DNA of 64,000 nucleotides from JAPULR01 sp963665075 (lineage in GTDB: Bacteria > Chloroflexota > Dehalococcoidia > Lucifugimonadales > GCA-2712585): contig OY762063.1 in NCBI GenBank assembly GCA_963665075.1, positions 1,736,001 through 1,800,000 of the forward strand, in the 5' to 3' direction. Shown here piece by piece: positions 32,106-40,489 of this stretch. Each line of letters starts with the position of its first letter. Position 1 is the stretch's first letter. Below the pieces are notes generated by a model. The model had not been told where the DNA came from. It was given only the letters and a program-made list of their open reading frames with translations, and searched no databases. Position numbers and translations under genes: made by a program.

Positions 32106-33121
32106 AGAAGGCGCTCCATAGAGGAAGCGATGCGCTTTGATGCCGCTTGAAATGACGACGGGTCGTTTTCAAAGGCTAAAATTCTTCTCTCCAATTCAAT
32201 TGCGGCCATTACTGTGGTTGCGCTTCCCGCAAAGGGATCGAGGATCAGGTCGCCGGACTTGCTAAATAATTCAATGAACTTGCGAATCAGGCCGACGGGC
32301 TTCTGCGTTGGGTGAATTCGCTCCTGGGGAGATGGGGATTTGTGAATGAATACATTGTGGACTACCCGACCATTGAATTTGGTTCCTGGTCGCTTTCCAA
32401 TGACCAGTGCTTCCCAGGAGTTAATTGGCTTGTGCGTATGGTTAAAGGGGACGGGATTGGTCTTTTGCCAAACTAGCGTGCCTACGGCCACAAACTTATG
32501 CGCTCTCAGAATTTCGGAGTATTCGCCAATCTGTTCCTGAGCGCAGAATGTGACTGCCCAGCCTCGCACCTTTGGCAGGATTACCGATGTCCATTCGGAG
32601 GGAGAAAACCCATAATCCCACTGTCCGAAATGGCCTTTGGGCATGATGAAATCCCTGCCGTTCCTTCGCAACCGCCTGGGGACTTGGCTTTCGCACGTGT
32701 AAGGATTGCTAATGCTGTACGGGGGATCCGTGAGCAGCAAATCGACGGAGCGGTCTTCCAGTTGCGCGGCTCCTGCTATGCCGTCTCCAAAACTGAATTC
32801 GTAGGATGGTCCTTGTAGAGAAGCGACGCTGAAGGCGGTCTTCTCGTCGTGGGCCAGGAAGGTTTCCAGTTTTTTAACTATGCTTTGGGGCGTTCCATCG
32901 CTCAAAAGAACGGAAAGATCGTTATCAACTTCCAGTTCTCCCAAAGATGCGAGACTGTTGCCATTTCTGACCACAAGGCGAACTTGCCACAATCCGTCAG
33001 ACTTTGTCATAGGAGCGGCATGGCTTAAGTGTCGACGATGTTCAGGAAATTCGTCGGAAATCCACTTATTTACAGCAGCGCGCACCTTCAGGATTTGTTC
33101 AGCTGACGTTGCTGACAACAC
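32102..33121 (-). CDS. DNA methyltransferase, N4/N6 beta class
   Basis: 339 residues from ATG 33121. The catalytic motif IV LLLTDPPYSIS precedes the AdoMet motif I LILDPFAGSATT, which is the order of beta-class adenine-N6/cytosine-N4 methyltransferases. RIHPTQKPVGLI is also typical. A 110-residue N-terminal extension may carry target recognition. It protects host DNA from the HNH nuclease encoded immediately downstream. The pair is likely horizontally acquired. Confidence 0.88.
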   Translation of the reverse strand: MLSATSAEQILKVRAAVNKWISDEFPEHRRHLSHAAPMTKSDGLWQVRLVVRNGNSLASLGELEVDNDLSVLLSDGTPQSIVKKLETFLAHDEKTAFSVASLQGPSYEFSFGDGIAGAAQLEDRSVDLLLTDPPYSISNPYTCESQVPRRLRRNGRDFIMPKGHFGQWDYGFSPSEWTSVILPKVRGWAVTFCAQEQIGEYSEILRAHKFVAVGTLVWQKTNPVPFNHTHKPINSWEALVIGKRPGTKFNGRVVHNVFIHKSPSPQERIHPTQKPVGLIRKFIELFSKSGDLILDPFAGSATTVMAAIELERRILAFENDPSSFQAASKRIASSMERLL

Positions 33122-33255
33122 ACTTGCGCTCCTCTATTGGTATATCTACGCCATGTGCTGGCGTATCCTGGAGCATTGCCAAATCCTTAACGGACGTGGA
33201 TTCAATGGGTACCCCTACTCTAGCAGTTTTGGGGCGGCTCGGCTAGCGCGGGGGG

Positions 33256-34968
33256 TTAGAATTGGCGGTAGGCGTTTACGATGGGGAGGCGGCGGTCTTT
33301 GCCGAAGGCTTTGGCGGTGATTTTGACGCCGGGAGGGGACTGGCGTCGCTTGTATTCGTTGCGGTCTACGGCGGTCATTACCTGTTGCACGATGTCGGAA
33401 GCGTAGCCCTGGGCCACGATGTCCGCGTAGCTTTTGTCTTCTTCGACGTAGGATTGGAGGATGCCGTCGAGGACATCGTAGGGGGGGAGGGAGTCTTCGT
33501 CCTTCTGGTCGGGGCGCAGTTCGGCGCTGGGGGGCTTGTCGATGATTTCCTGGGGGATGACGTTCCCGGGGGAGCCGTTTTCGTTGCGCCATCGGCAGAG
33601 TTCGTAGACGAGGGTCTTGGGAACGTCCTTCAGGACGGCGAATCCTCCGGCCATGTCGCCGTAGAGGGTGGCGTAGCCCATCGCCATTTCGCTCTTGTTG
33701 CCGGTGATGAGGACTATCCAGCCGAACTTGTTGGAGAGGGCCATGAGCAGGTTGCCGCGGAGTCGGGCCTGGAGGTTTTCTTCGGCAACGCCGGGCCGGG
33801 TGTCGCGGAAGGGGTCGGAGAGCATGTTCAGCATGGCCTGATGTCCCTCTTCGATGGGGATGGTGAGCATCTCCAGGCCGAGGTTTTTCGCGAGGGCGGC
33901 GGCGTCGAGGAGGCTGCCTTCGCTGGAGAAGCGGGAGGGCATGGCGACGACTTTGACGTTTTCGGGGCCGAGGGCGTCGGCGCCGACGCAGGCGGTGAGG
34001 GCGGAGTCGATGCCGCCGGAGAGGCCGACGAGGGCTTTGTCGAAGCCGTTTTTTCTGACGTAGTCGCGGGTGCCGACGACGAGGGCGTTATAGACTTCGG
34101 CGGGGCCTTTCAGGACGGGGGCGACGGTCGTTTCGTCCAGAGGGGTACGATTTCCGTCGTAGGGGCCGGACACGTGGATGATTGAGCTGGCTGACGGGTC
34201 CTGGAAGTCAACGGGGGGGAGGGGCCGTTCATTTTCGAGGTGCAGGTCCACCACCAGGAGGTCTTCCTCGAACTCCCTGGCGCGGGCGATGAGATTGCCG
34301 GAAGGGTCGAAGACCACGCTGGCGCCGTCGAAGACCAGCTCGTCCTGTCCTCCCACGACGTTGACGTAGGCCACGTAGACGCCGTTGTCCTTGGCGGCGT
34401 TCCGCACCACGTCTTCTCTCTCTCGCTGCTTATACATGTGGTAGGGGGAGGCGCTGATGTTGATGATTACTTCGGCGCCCGCTTTGCTCTGGCGGGCAGT
34501 GGGGCCGTCGGCGTACCAGATGTCCTCGCAGATGTTGACGCCCACGCGGACGCCGCCGATTCTGAAGACGGGGAAGCTGGCGCCGGAATAGAAGTACCTG
34601 TCTTCGTCGAAGACGCCGTAGGTGGGCAGGTGGTGCTTGCGGTACATGCCGGCCAGGCGGCCCTGGACGCCGATGGCGGCGGCGTTGTAGACGCGACCGC
34701 CGATGGGGTGAGCGTAGCCGATGATTGCAGTGATGCCTTCGGTCTCGTCGACGGCCTGATAGACGGCTTCCAGATTGTCGCGGAGGAAGGCGTTGCGGAA
34801 GAGGAGGTCCTCGGCGGGATAGCCGGTGACGGCCATTTCGGGAAAGGCGACGACGTCGGCTCCGGCGTCGCGGGCCTGGTCGGTGAATTGCAGGATGCGT
34901 TGGACGTTGCCCTTGAGGTCTCCCACCACGGAGTTCATCTGGGCGAGGGCGATTCTGAGGGTTCGCAT
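33256..34968 (-). CDS. nadE: Glutamine-dependent NAD+ synthetase
   Basis: 570 residues from ATG 34968. It converts deamido-NAD to NAD with ATP and glutamine. The N-terminal nitrilase-type glutaminase domain has the triad regions FPEMAVTGYPAEDL (Glu), YRKHHLPTYGVFDE (Lys) and VGVNICEDIWY (Cys). The C-terminal synthetase has the P-loop ALVGLSGGIDSALT and GNKSEMAMGYATLYGDMAGG. Full length and intact. Confidence 0.95.
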   Translation of the reverse strand: MRTLRIALAQMNSVVGDLKGNVQRILQFTDQARDAGADVVAFPEMAVTGYPAEDLLFRNAFLRDNLEAVYQAVDETEGITAIIGYAHPIGGRVYNAAAIGVQGRLAGMYRKHHLPTYGVFDEDRYFYSGASFPVFRIGGVRVGVNICEDIWYADGPTARQSKAGAEVIINISASPYHMYKQREREDVVRNAAKDNGVYVAYVNVVGGQDELVFDGASVVFDPSGNLIARAREFEEDLLVVDLHLENERPLPPVDFQDPSASSIIHVSGPYDGNRTPLDETTVAPVLKGPAEVYNALVVGTRDYVRKNGFDKALVGLSGGIDSALTACVGADALGPENVKVVAMPSRFSSEGSLLDAAALAKNLGLEMLTIPIEEGHQAMLNMLSDPFRDTRPGVAEENLQARLRGNLLMALSNKFGWIVLITGNKSEMAMGYATLYGDMAGGFAVLKDVPKTLVYELCRWRNENGSPGNVIPQEIIDKPPSAELRPDQKDEDSLPPYDVLDGILQSYVEEDKSYADIVAQGYASDIVQQVMTAVDRNEYKRRQSPPGVKITAKAFGKDRRLPIVNAYRQF

Positions 34969-35144
34969 TTTTTCACCAGCCGGTTGGCGTTTGTATTAAG
35001 TTTAGCATAGGGGGAGAGGAAGCGCGGACTAAGCTTTTCAATGGTCTACTCAATTTGAACAGGAAGAAAACTTGACACATGTAGGGCATCTCAAGTAGAA
35101 ATATCCTACGTTACACTGATTTGACCTTGTGGGAGACGCAATTC

Positions 35145-35363
35145 ATGGTCGTTGACTACGGAACCTTACTCATATCCCTAGAACGTCGTCTAGACGCCTT
35201 AGACCGATGGCGAGAGGATGTTGACCGATGGCGAGAGGACGTTGACCAGTGGCGGAAAGACGTTGACGAGTGGCGAAGCGGGGTAGACCAACGACTTGAC
35301 CGGCTAGAGCGGGGGATTGACCGCATTATCGACATTTTGTTGGATCCGGATAGTCAGAAATAA
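35145..35363 (+). CDS. Small heptad-repeat coiled-coil protein
   Basis: 72 residues from ATG 35145, with GGGAG nine bases upstream. Residues about 15-50 repeat a seven-residue unit (R/K/E-W-R-x-D-V-D) four to five times, encoded by 21-bp tandem DNA units such as CGATGGCGAGAGGATGTTGAC. Trp and Val on one face predict a coiled coil; the end (RLERGIDRIIDILLD) is also helical. No membrane anchor. Function unknown; repeat number may vary between strains. Confidence 0.6.
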   Translation: MVVDYGTLLISLERRLDALDRWREDVDRWREDVDQWRKDVDEWRSGVDQRLDRLERGIDRIIDILLDPDSQK

Positions 35364-35440
35364 CCATGCTTAAATGTTGGAATGGGTTGGAGGGGCGTGG
35401 TATTCTTTGAGTCAAGAATTTCGCTGTCGGGGAGGCCCCC

Positions 35441-35635
35441 ATGCCTAAGCTAGGACCGTTGGAGTTGGGAATTATCCTGGCCATCGTGCTGCTGATATTC
35501 GGAGCGGGACGGCTGCCGGAGATTGGTTCCGCGTTGGGGAAGGGGATTACGGCGTTCAAGCGGGGCGTGACGGGGGAGAGCAAGCCGGAAGAGAAGTCGG
35601 CGGAGGCGTCGGAGAAGGGGGAAGGGGAGAAGTAG
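35441..35635 (+). CDS. tatA: Twin-arginine translocase subunit TatA
   Basis: 64 residues from ATG 35441 after GGGGAGG. An N-terminal span (LGIILAIVLLIFGAGRLPEIG) is followed by the amphipathic helix SALGKGITAFKRGV and a charged acidic tail, the classic TatA plan. TatA multimers form the pore for folded twin-arginine substrates. tatC and a second TatA/B-like gene lie nearby on the opposite strand. Confidence 0.92.
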   Translation: MPKLGPLELGIILAIVLLIFGAGRLPEIGSALGKGITAFKRGVTGESKPEEKSAEASEKGEGEK

Positions 35636-35662
35636 TCAGCCGCCATTGTCAGTCCAGGTCAG

Positions 35663-35686
35663 GCCCCCCGAATCGGGGGGCTTTTT
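35663..35686 (+). terminator. Rho-independent terminator of tatA
   Basis: GCCCCCCG, loop AAT, CGGGGGGC (8 bp perfect stem), followed at once by TTTTT. It lies 27 bases after the tatA stop. Confidence 0.88.
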
Positions 35687-35699
35687 GGTGTGGGTCAGG

Positions 35700-36005
35700 G
35701 GAGACGCCCCCATCCCTTCGACAGGCTCAGAACAGGCCTAGCCTTCCCCCGTCAAGGGGGAAGGGATAAGAGGGGACTGGATTCCGGCTTTCGCCGGAAT
35801 GACGGGAGGGTATTAGTGGGATAAGAGGGGATGGATTCCCGTTTTCACGGGAATGACGGAGTGAGGACGCTCGACCCTTCGACAAGCTCAGGACAGGCTC
35901 AGGGTGAGCGGTGGGATGGGCTCCCGCTTTCGCGGGAGCAAGAGAGGGGGAGCGGGAATGACGGGAGGGCGTTGAGGGAGAAGGGCTAAGAGGGGAGGGT
36001 ATGTT
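35700..36005. repeat. Repeat-filled region between tatA and tatC
   Basis: No gene in 35690-36013. It holds CTTCGACAGGCTCAG, CTTCCCCCGTCAAGGGGGAAGG, hairpins TTCCGGCTTTCGCCGGAA and TTCCCGTTTTCACGGGAA (a compensated stem variant), CTCCCGCTTTCGCGGGAGC, and a CGACCCTTCGACAAGCTCAGGACAGGCTCAGGGTGAGCGG compound box. Confidence 0.8.
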
Positions 36006-36013
36006 TGGCTGCG

Positions 36014-36745
36014 TTATGGGTTGGGAGTGGGGGAGGGTCTGCGGCGGGCGAGTTTGGAGAGGAGGATGCCGACTTCGTAGAGGATGATGAGGGGTATGGC
36101 GACGAGGGATTGGTTGATGGGGTCGAAGGTGGGGGTGATGAGGGCGCCTAGTATAAATGCTACGACAATCCAGTGTCGTCTCCATCGGGCGAAGCCGGCG
36201 GCGGAGACGACGCCGAATCGGGCGAGGATGAGCATGACTAGAGGCGTTTCGAAGACGATTCCCATCCAGAAAAGCAGCATTGTCATCAGGTTGATGTAGC
36301 TGCTGATTCGAACGGTAGGCTCGGCGATTTCGCCGCCGAAGTTGATGAGGAAGTTGATGGCGGGTGGGATGAGAACCAGGTATCCGAAGGCGGCGCCGGC
36401 GGCGAAGGCGAGGAGCACGGCAGGGAGGAAGGCGTAGAGGTAGCGCTTTTCGCGGGAGGTGAGGCCGGGGGAAACGAAGAGAATAATCTGTGAGAGGACA
36501 ATCGGCAGGGCCAGCACGATGCCCGTGACGATGGATACCTTCATGGCGACGCCAAAGGGTTCCAGAACGTCGATGAAGACCAGGCGTCCCGGCTCATTGA
36601 GGGCGTCGGCGGGGCGGAGCAGGAAGTCGATTATCCATCGGTGGAATACGAAGGCGACGATGGTGGTTGCAACCACGGCCAAGGCTGAAATCATCAGCCT
36701 TTTGCGGAGTTCCAGCAGGTGGCTTTGGAAGGGGGCCTGGCTCAC
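36014..36745 (-). CDS. tatC: Sec-independent translocase protein TatC
   Basis: 243 residues from ATG 36745. Six membrane spans. The N-terminal FQSHLLELRKRLMIS motif, FVSPGLTSREKRY loop and FETPLVMLIL with RWRRHW near the C-terminus are TatC hallmarks. TatC recognises twin-arginine signal peptides. It overlaps the preceding TatA/B-like gene by 4 bases. Confidence 0.95.
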   Translation of the reverse strand: MSQAPFQSHLLELRKRLMISALAVVATTIVAFVFHRWIIDFLLRPADALNEPGRLVFIDVLEPFGVAMKVSIVTGIVLALPIVLSQIILFVSPGLTSREKRYLYAFLPAVLLAFAAGAAFGYLVLIPPAINFLINFGGEIAEPTVRISSYINLMTMLLFWMGIVFETPLVMLILARFGVVSAAGFARWRRHWIVVAFILGALITPTFDPINQSLVAIPLIILYEVGILLSKLARRRPSPTPNP

Positions 36746-36954
36746 GGGCGGTCCTTCGACTGAGGAGGCTTGCCTTTTTGGTCGTCGTCATCCTCGTCGA
36801 CTAGGCGGGTGAACTGGTTCATGGCGTTTCGGAGTTCGGAAATGGTGCGCCCCAGGCCTTTGGCCACGTTGGTAAGTTGTCGCGGGCCGAGGACGATGAA
36901 GCCCAGAAGGAGGATGACGATAAGTTCCATGCCGCCGACGCCAAAGAAGTTCAT
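36742..36954 (-). CDS. TatA/TatB-like translocase subunit
   Basis: 70 residues from ATG 36954. The span ELIVILLLGFIVLGPRQLTNVA and the amphipathic helix KGLGRTISELRNAMNQF fit TatB/TatA; the Gly-Pro hinge and the acidic DEDDDD tail are visible. Coupled by 4-base overlaps to both the rlmD-maf fusion and tatC. Given tatA at 35.4 kb, this one may serve as TatB. Confidence 0.88.
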   Translation of the reverse strand: MNFFGVGGMELIVILLLGFIVLGPRQLTNVAKGLGRTISELRNAMNQFTRLVDEDDDDQKGKPPQSKDRP

Positions 36955-38822
36955 TCTTTTTTCTCCTGTTTTTCAAGATGTCGCCGACACTCGGCGGGCA
37001 GGGAGAGGGATTCGACGTTGAAGCTCGCCTCTTTGAGCAGGCGCGCCGTGGTGCAGAGGGGGAGGCCGATGACGTTGGCGCGGCATCCGTCCACGTGGGC
37101 CACTGGGTTGAGGGTTTGGTCCTGGACGCCGTAGCCGCCGGCCTTGTCGAAGGGGCTGCCGGAGGCTATGTATTGGTCGATTTCTGAGGCGGAGTAGTTT
37201 CGCATAAGGACGCGGCTTTCGCACAGGGTAGTTCGGGATTCGCGGGTTGCGCCGTCGATTACGGCGACGCCTGTGATGACGCGGTGGACGCGACCACGGA
37301 GATTCATCAACATATGCCGGGCTTCGGGGGCGTCGGCGGGCTTGCCCAATGCTTGGTCGTCCAGAACTACGAGGGTGTCCGCGCCGACGACGGGGCGGTT
37401 GGGATGTAGTTCGGCAGCGGCGCGGGCTTTGGCGAGGGCGAGGCGGCGGACGGTGTCTTCGGGGGATTCGTCGGGTTCAGCGTTCTCATCCACTGCTGGA
37501 GTTGCGGCTTCAAAGGGCACGTCCATATCGGACATCAGTTGACGACGGCGGGGGGATGAAGAAGCGAGGATCAGTCCATCCAGAGGGCGTCGGAGGGTCA
37601 GGACGGCGATGCATTCGACGTGGTGGGTCTGGGGGAACATGTCGACGGGGGTGACGCTTTCCAGAAGGAAAACGTCCTTGCAGAGGATTTTCAGGTCGCG
37701 GGCGAGGGTTGTAGGGTCGCAGGAGACGTAGACCACGCGGCGGGGTTTCAGCGCAGTCAGGGACTTGAGGGCGGAGGGATGGCAGCCCTTGCGGGAGGGG
37801 TCGAGGATGACGCCGTCGGGCTGGGCTTCGAGTTTGGGCAGCGCTTCTTCGGTGCGTCCCAGGAGAAACTCGACGTTGGGGAGGGCGTCAGCGTTGGCCT
37901 TGGCGTCCTGGACGGCGGCGGGGGAGTCTTCGATGGCAATGATTCGTTTGGCGTAGGGGGCCAAGAGGAGGGCGAAGGTGCCGACGCCGGCGTAGGCGTC
38001 GACGAGGGTTTCGTCGCCGGAGAGTTTTAATCCTTGCTTCACCAGGTCTATAAGCTGCTCCAGCTGCCTGACGTTGACCTGGAAGAAGGAGGGGGAGGCG
38101 ATGCGGAAGGTGCGGCCACGGAGGGTTTCCACGTAGGTCTTCTGGCCGGTGGCTACGGAAACGTCTGCCTCCTTCAGGGTGGGCTGGACGAGGTAGTCGC
38201 CGGTGTTGACGCCGAAACGGACGGAAAGCTGGGTGGTTTCCGCGCATCGTCCCTGAAGCTGGCGGAGAATGCCGTTGACGCCTTCGTCCATAATCATGCA
38301 GTTATCGACGGACACGTGCTGGCGGGTTTCGCGGTTGACGAAGCCGAGGGCGCCGTCCTTGCCGATGGTAAAGCGGGCGTGGTTGCGGTATCCGAACGGG
38401 TCGGGGGAGGGGATCGTAGGTCTCACGGGAGGATTGGAGAAGCCGCCGACGCGTTGGAGGGCGTCGGTCACGGCGTCGGACTTGTATTGAAGTTGAGCGT
38501 CGTAGTCCACGTGCTGCCACTGGCAGCCGGTGCAGGGGCCGAAGTAGGGGCACGGGGGAGGGACGCGGCAGGGGGAGGGTCTCGTCACTTCCAGGACGCG
38601 GGCGGCGACGTAGCGTCTGCGTTCGCGGAAGACCTCGGCGACTACTTCCTCGCCGGGGATGGCGCCGAAGACGAAGACGCGATGTCCTTCGACGACGGCG
38701 GTGGCTTCGCCCAGGCGTCCCCAGGAATCGGGGCGCAGACGCAGTTTCCGACCGAGGAGGCCGGTTCTGCCTGTTCCGTTCACGTTGTCTGACAAGGCGT
38801 GAGTTTGCCTTCGCTTCTTCAT
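36951..38822 (-). CDS. RNA m5U methyltransferase (TrmA/RlmD family) fused to Maf nucleotide pyrophosphatase
   Basis: 623 residues from ATG 38822 (MKKRRQTHAL); frame further upstream is antisense to trxA and not used. Residues about 20-425 are a TrmA/RlmD-type uracil-5-methyltransferase: TRAM-like start, Fe-S cysteines in CRVPPPCPYFGPCTGC, AdoMet site VDAYAGVGTFALLL, LDPSRKGCHP, catalytic VSCDPTTLARDL and final HHVECIAVL. Without a stop it continues at LDGLILASSSPRRRQLM, a complete Maf domain with VVGADTLVV and FDKAGGYGVQ. Maf hydrolyses non-canonical or modified nucleoside triphosphates. The fusion would join rRNA methylation with nucleotide-pool cleaning. Confidence 0.9.
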   Translation of the reverse strand: MKKRRQTHALSDNVNGTGRTGLLGRKLRLRPDSWGRLGEATAVVEGHRVFVFGAIPGEEVVAEVFRERRRYVAARVLEVTRPSPCRVPPPCPYFGPCTGCQWQHVDYDAQLQYKSDAVTDALQRVGGFSNPPVRPTIPSPDPFGYRNHARFTIGKDGALGFVNRETRQHVSVDNCMIMDEGVNGILRQLQGRCAETTQLSVRFGVNTGDYLVQPTLKEADVSVATGQKTYVETLRGRTFRIASPSFFQVNVRQLEQLIDLVKQGLKLSGDETLVDAYAGVGTFALLLAPYAKRIIAIEDSPAAVQDAKANADALPNVEFLLGRTEEALPKLEAQPDGVILDPSRKGCHPSALKSLTALKPRRVVYVSCDPTTLARDLKILCKDVFLLESVTPVDMFPQTHHVECIAVLTLRRPLDGLILASSSPRRRQLMSDMDVPFEAATPAVDENAEPDESPEDTVRRLALAKARAAAELHPNRPVVGADTLVVLDDQALGKPADAPEARHMLMNLRGRVHRVITGVAVIDGATRESRTTLCESRVLMRNYSASEIDQYIASGSPFDKAGGYGVQDQTLNPVAHVDGCRANVIGLPLCTTARLLKEASFNVESLSLPAECRRHLEKQEKKE

Positions 38823-38916
38823 CGTTGACCGATAGCTAACGCGGGTATACACTGGAATATCAGAAGGGGCGCATACCCCGCTGAAGATATACAATAACCT
38901 TACACTGGAGGAACCG

Positions 38917-39246
38917 ATGGCGAAACCCTTTGCGGTGAACGATGCTGAATTCAATGAGAAGGTGGTGGAGGCGGAGCGCCCCGTGCTGGTGGATTTCTGG
39001 GCCGAGTGGTGCGTGCCGTGCAAGATGATTTCCCCGATTGTGGACGAGCTGGCGGAGGAGATGGACGGGGTGATGGACTTCGCCAAGGTGGACGTGGACT
39101 CCAGCCCGATAACGGCGGTGACGTACGGGATTCGGAGCATTCCGGCGCTGCTGATATTCAAGGGCGGGAAGCCGGTGGAGCAGATTGTGGGCGCGGTGCC
39201 GAAGGGGCAGTTGAAGAAGAAGATAGAGGCGGCGCTGGCCGCTTAA
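38917..39246 (+). CDS. trxA: Thioredoxin
   Basis: 109 residues from ATG 38917 after GGAGG. Active site WCVPCK, with Val in place of the usual Gly, followed by the cis-proline region SIPALLIFKGG. General cytoplasmic disulfide reductase and likely electron donor to peroxiredoxins. It is divergent from the rlmD-maf gene. The selenocysteine tRNA lies 87 bases downstream on the same strand. Confidence 0.95.
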   Translation: MAKPFAVNDAEFNEKVVEAERPVLVDFWAEWCVPCKMISPIVDELAEEMDGVMDFAKVDVDSSPITAVTYGIRSIPALLIFKGGKPVEQIVGAVPKGQLKKKIEAALAA

Positions 39247-39333
39247 CGATTCTGCCTGCCGCGCCGGTTCGGTTTGGGCGCGACAATGACTTTCGCCCCT
39301 CGTTCCTGGACGGGGCGGCTGTCGTATTTTTGT

Positions 39334-39430
39334 GGGAGTGGATGGGGCCCGGTGGCTCTCGCGGACTTCAAATCCGTTGTATCCCGTGACGAACGGGATG
39401 GGAGGGTTCGACTCCCTCCCACTCCCGCCA
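39334..39430 (+). tRNA. selC: Selenocysteine tRNA (anticodon TCA)
   Basis: 97 bases including encoded CCA. Eight-base-pair acceptor stem GGGAGTGG/CCACTCCC, anticodon arm GCGGACTTCAAATCCGT with TCA, seven-base-pair extra arm ATCCCGT/ACGGGAT, five-base-pair T stem GAGGG/CCCTC with TTCGACT loop, and G discriminator. The 8+5 layout, very long extra arm and UCA anticodon are diagnostic of tRNA-Sec. It implies that UGA is recoded in this genome. Confidence 0.96.
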
Positions 39431-39637
39431 ATAGGGTCAGACATAGACATCTCCAGGGTATGAACGCGTCGGAGAGAGGGGCGGGCGGTTCGCGAACAGC
39501 TTCTACGGAAAAAGAGGAGTTGAGGCTGTACAGCGAGATTCTTCGACTCCGCTTCTCCGCACTCAGACTGACAGGCCCGTAGGTGTGTCCGCGGGGACGC
39601 GCCTATGGAGAGGTGGGGTCAGCAGGTTGGTTCCTGA

Positions 39638-40354
39638 TTATTGGGACTGGCGGAGTTTTTCTTCCAGTTGGCGGACGTGTTCTTCGGCGCGGCGGCGGGC
39701 GGCTTCGGCTTGGAGGCGGGCGGCGCGTTCGCTTTCGAAGGTTGGGACGTACTCTCCCGTGGAGGGATCGTGCCAAAGGAGTTGACCACTTTCCCAGCGC
39801 AGGTTAAGCCCCAAGATGGGACTGTACCCTTGCAGTACGCCGTCCGGCAGTTCTTCGATGGTAAGGGGAACGTAGACGCCATTTTCGAGCCGGTCGCCGG
39901 CCAGCCGTGAGCCGTGGTACTCCCCCGTCTCGTCAAACCGCCAGTACTCGGGGATGCCCAGAGCGGCGTAGTCGTCGCGTTTGGCGGTGACGTCCACGCG
40001 TCCGGTTCGACGCGACGCAATCTCCATAACCAAGTCCGGTGGCTTCCCCTGATCTTCGATGACGTAGGCGTTGCGAGCTTTGTATAATTTCGGGTCAACG
40101 TCAAAGGCCACCAGCATGTCTGGATAACGCACTCCCGACAGGTTGCGGGTTGGCGCGAGGGCAAGGTAGCGGTCCCCGGCAACAAGGGTGGTTGCACGGT
40201 TGCCCAGGTGGATGGACAGATAGTGGGCGTTGCCGGTAATCGTCAGGTGGTCGAAGCTGGTCATCTTGTCCTCAGGATGTTTCACTGGATCAGGGAAGAC
40301 GAAGAACTCTCCGGTTTGGCCGGTTTTGGCAGCAAGGGGTTTTATGGTGGTCAT
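39638..40354 (-). CDS. Uma2-family putative endonuclease (DUF820)
   Basis: 238 residues from ATG 40354. Uma2 proteins have a PD-(D/E)XK fold: here VRYPDMLVAFD, then PPDLVMEIASRRT, DVTAKRDDYAALGIPEYW and LAGDRLENGVYVPL, all characteristic. The C-terminal ARLQAEAARRRAEEHVRQLE is a coiled coil. Function unknown; these genes multiply in cyanobacteria and Chloroflexi. Confidence 0.85.
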   Translation of the reverse strand: MTTIKPLAAKTGQTGEFFVFPDPVKHPEDKMTSFDHLTITGNAHYLSIHLGNRATTLVAGDRYLALAPTRNLSGVRYPDMLVAFDVDPKLYKARNAYVIEDQGKPPDLVMEIASRRTGRVDVTAKRDDYAALGIPEYWRFDETGEYHGSRLAGDRLENGVYVPLTIEELPDGVLQGYSPILGLNLRWESGQLLWHDPSTGEYVPTFESERAARLQAEAARRRAEEHVRQLEEKLRQSQ

Positions 40355-40489
40355 ATCGAACCTCCCGGATTTCGGGCGGAGAGCAGGGTGGCTGGGATTA
40401 TACCACGATGGGCGTCATTGTCGGGGGTTGGTTGCCGTGGGGGGGATGCTCTGATACTCTGAGGTTCTATTTTGGAGTTGGGGGGACGC

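Noticed and set aside
38823..39161. N-terminal extension of the methyltransferase-Maf frame
   Set aside because: It is the reverse complement of trxA and lacks methyltransferase homology; the ATG at 38822 is the better start.
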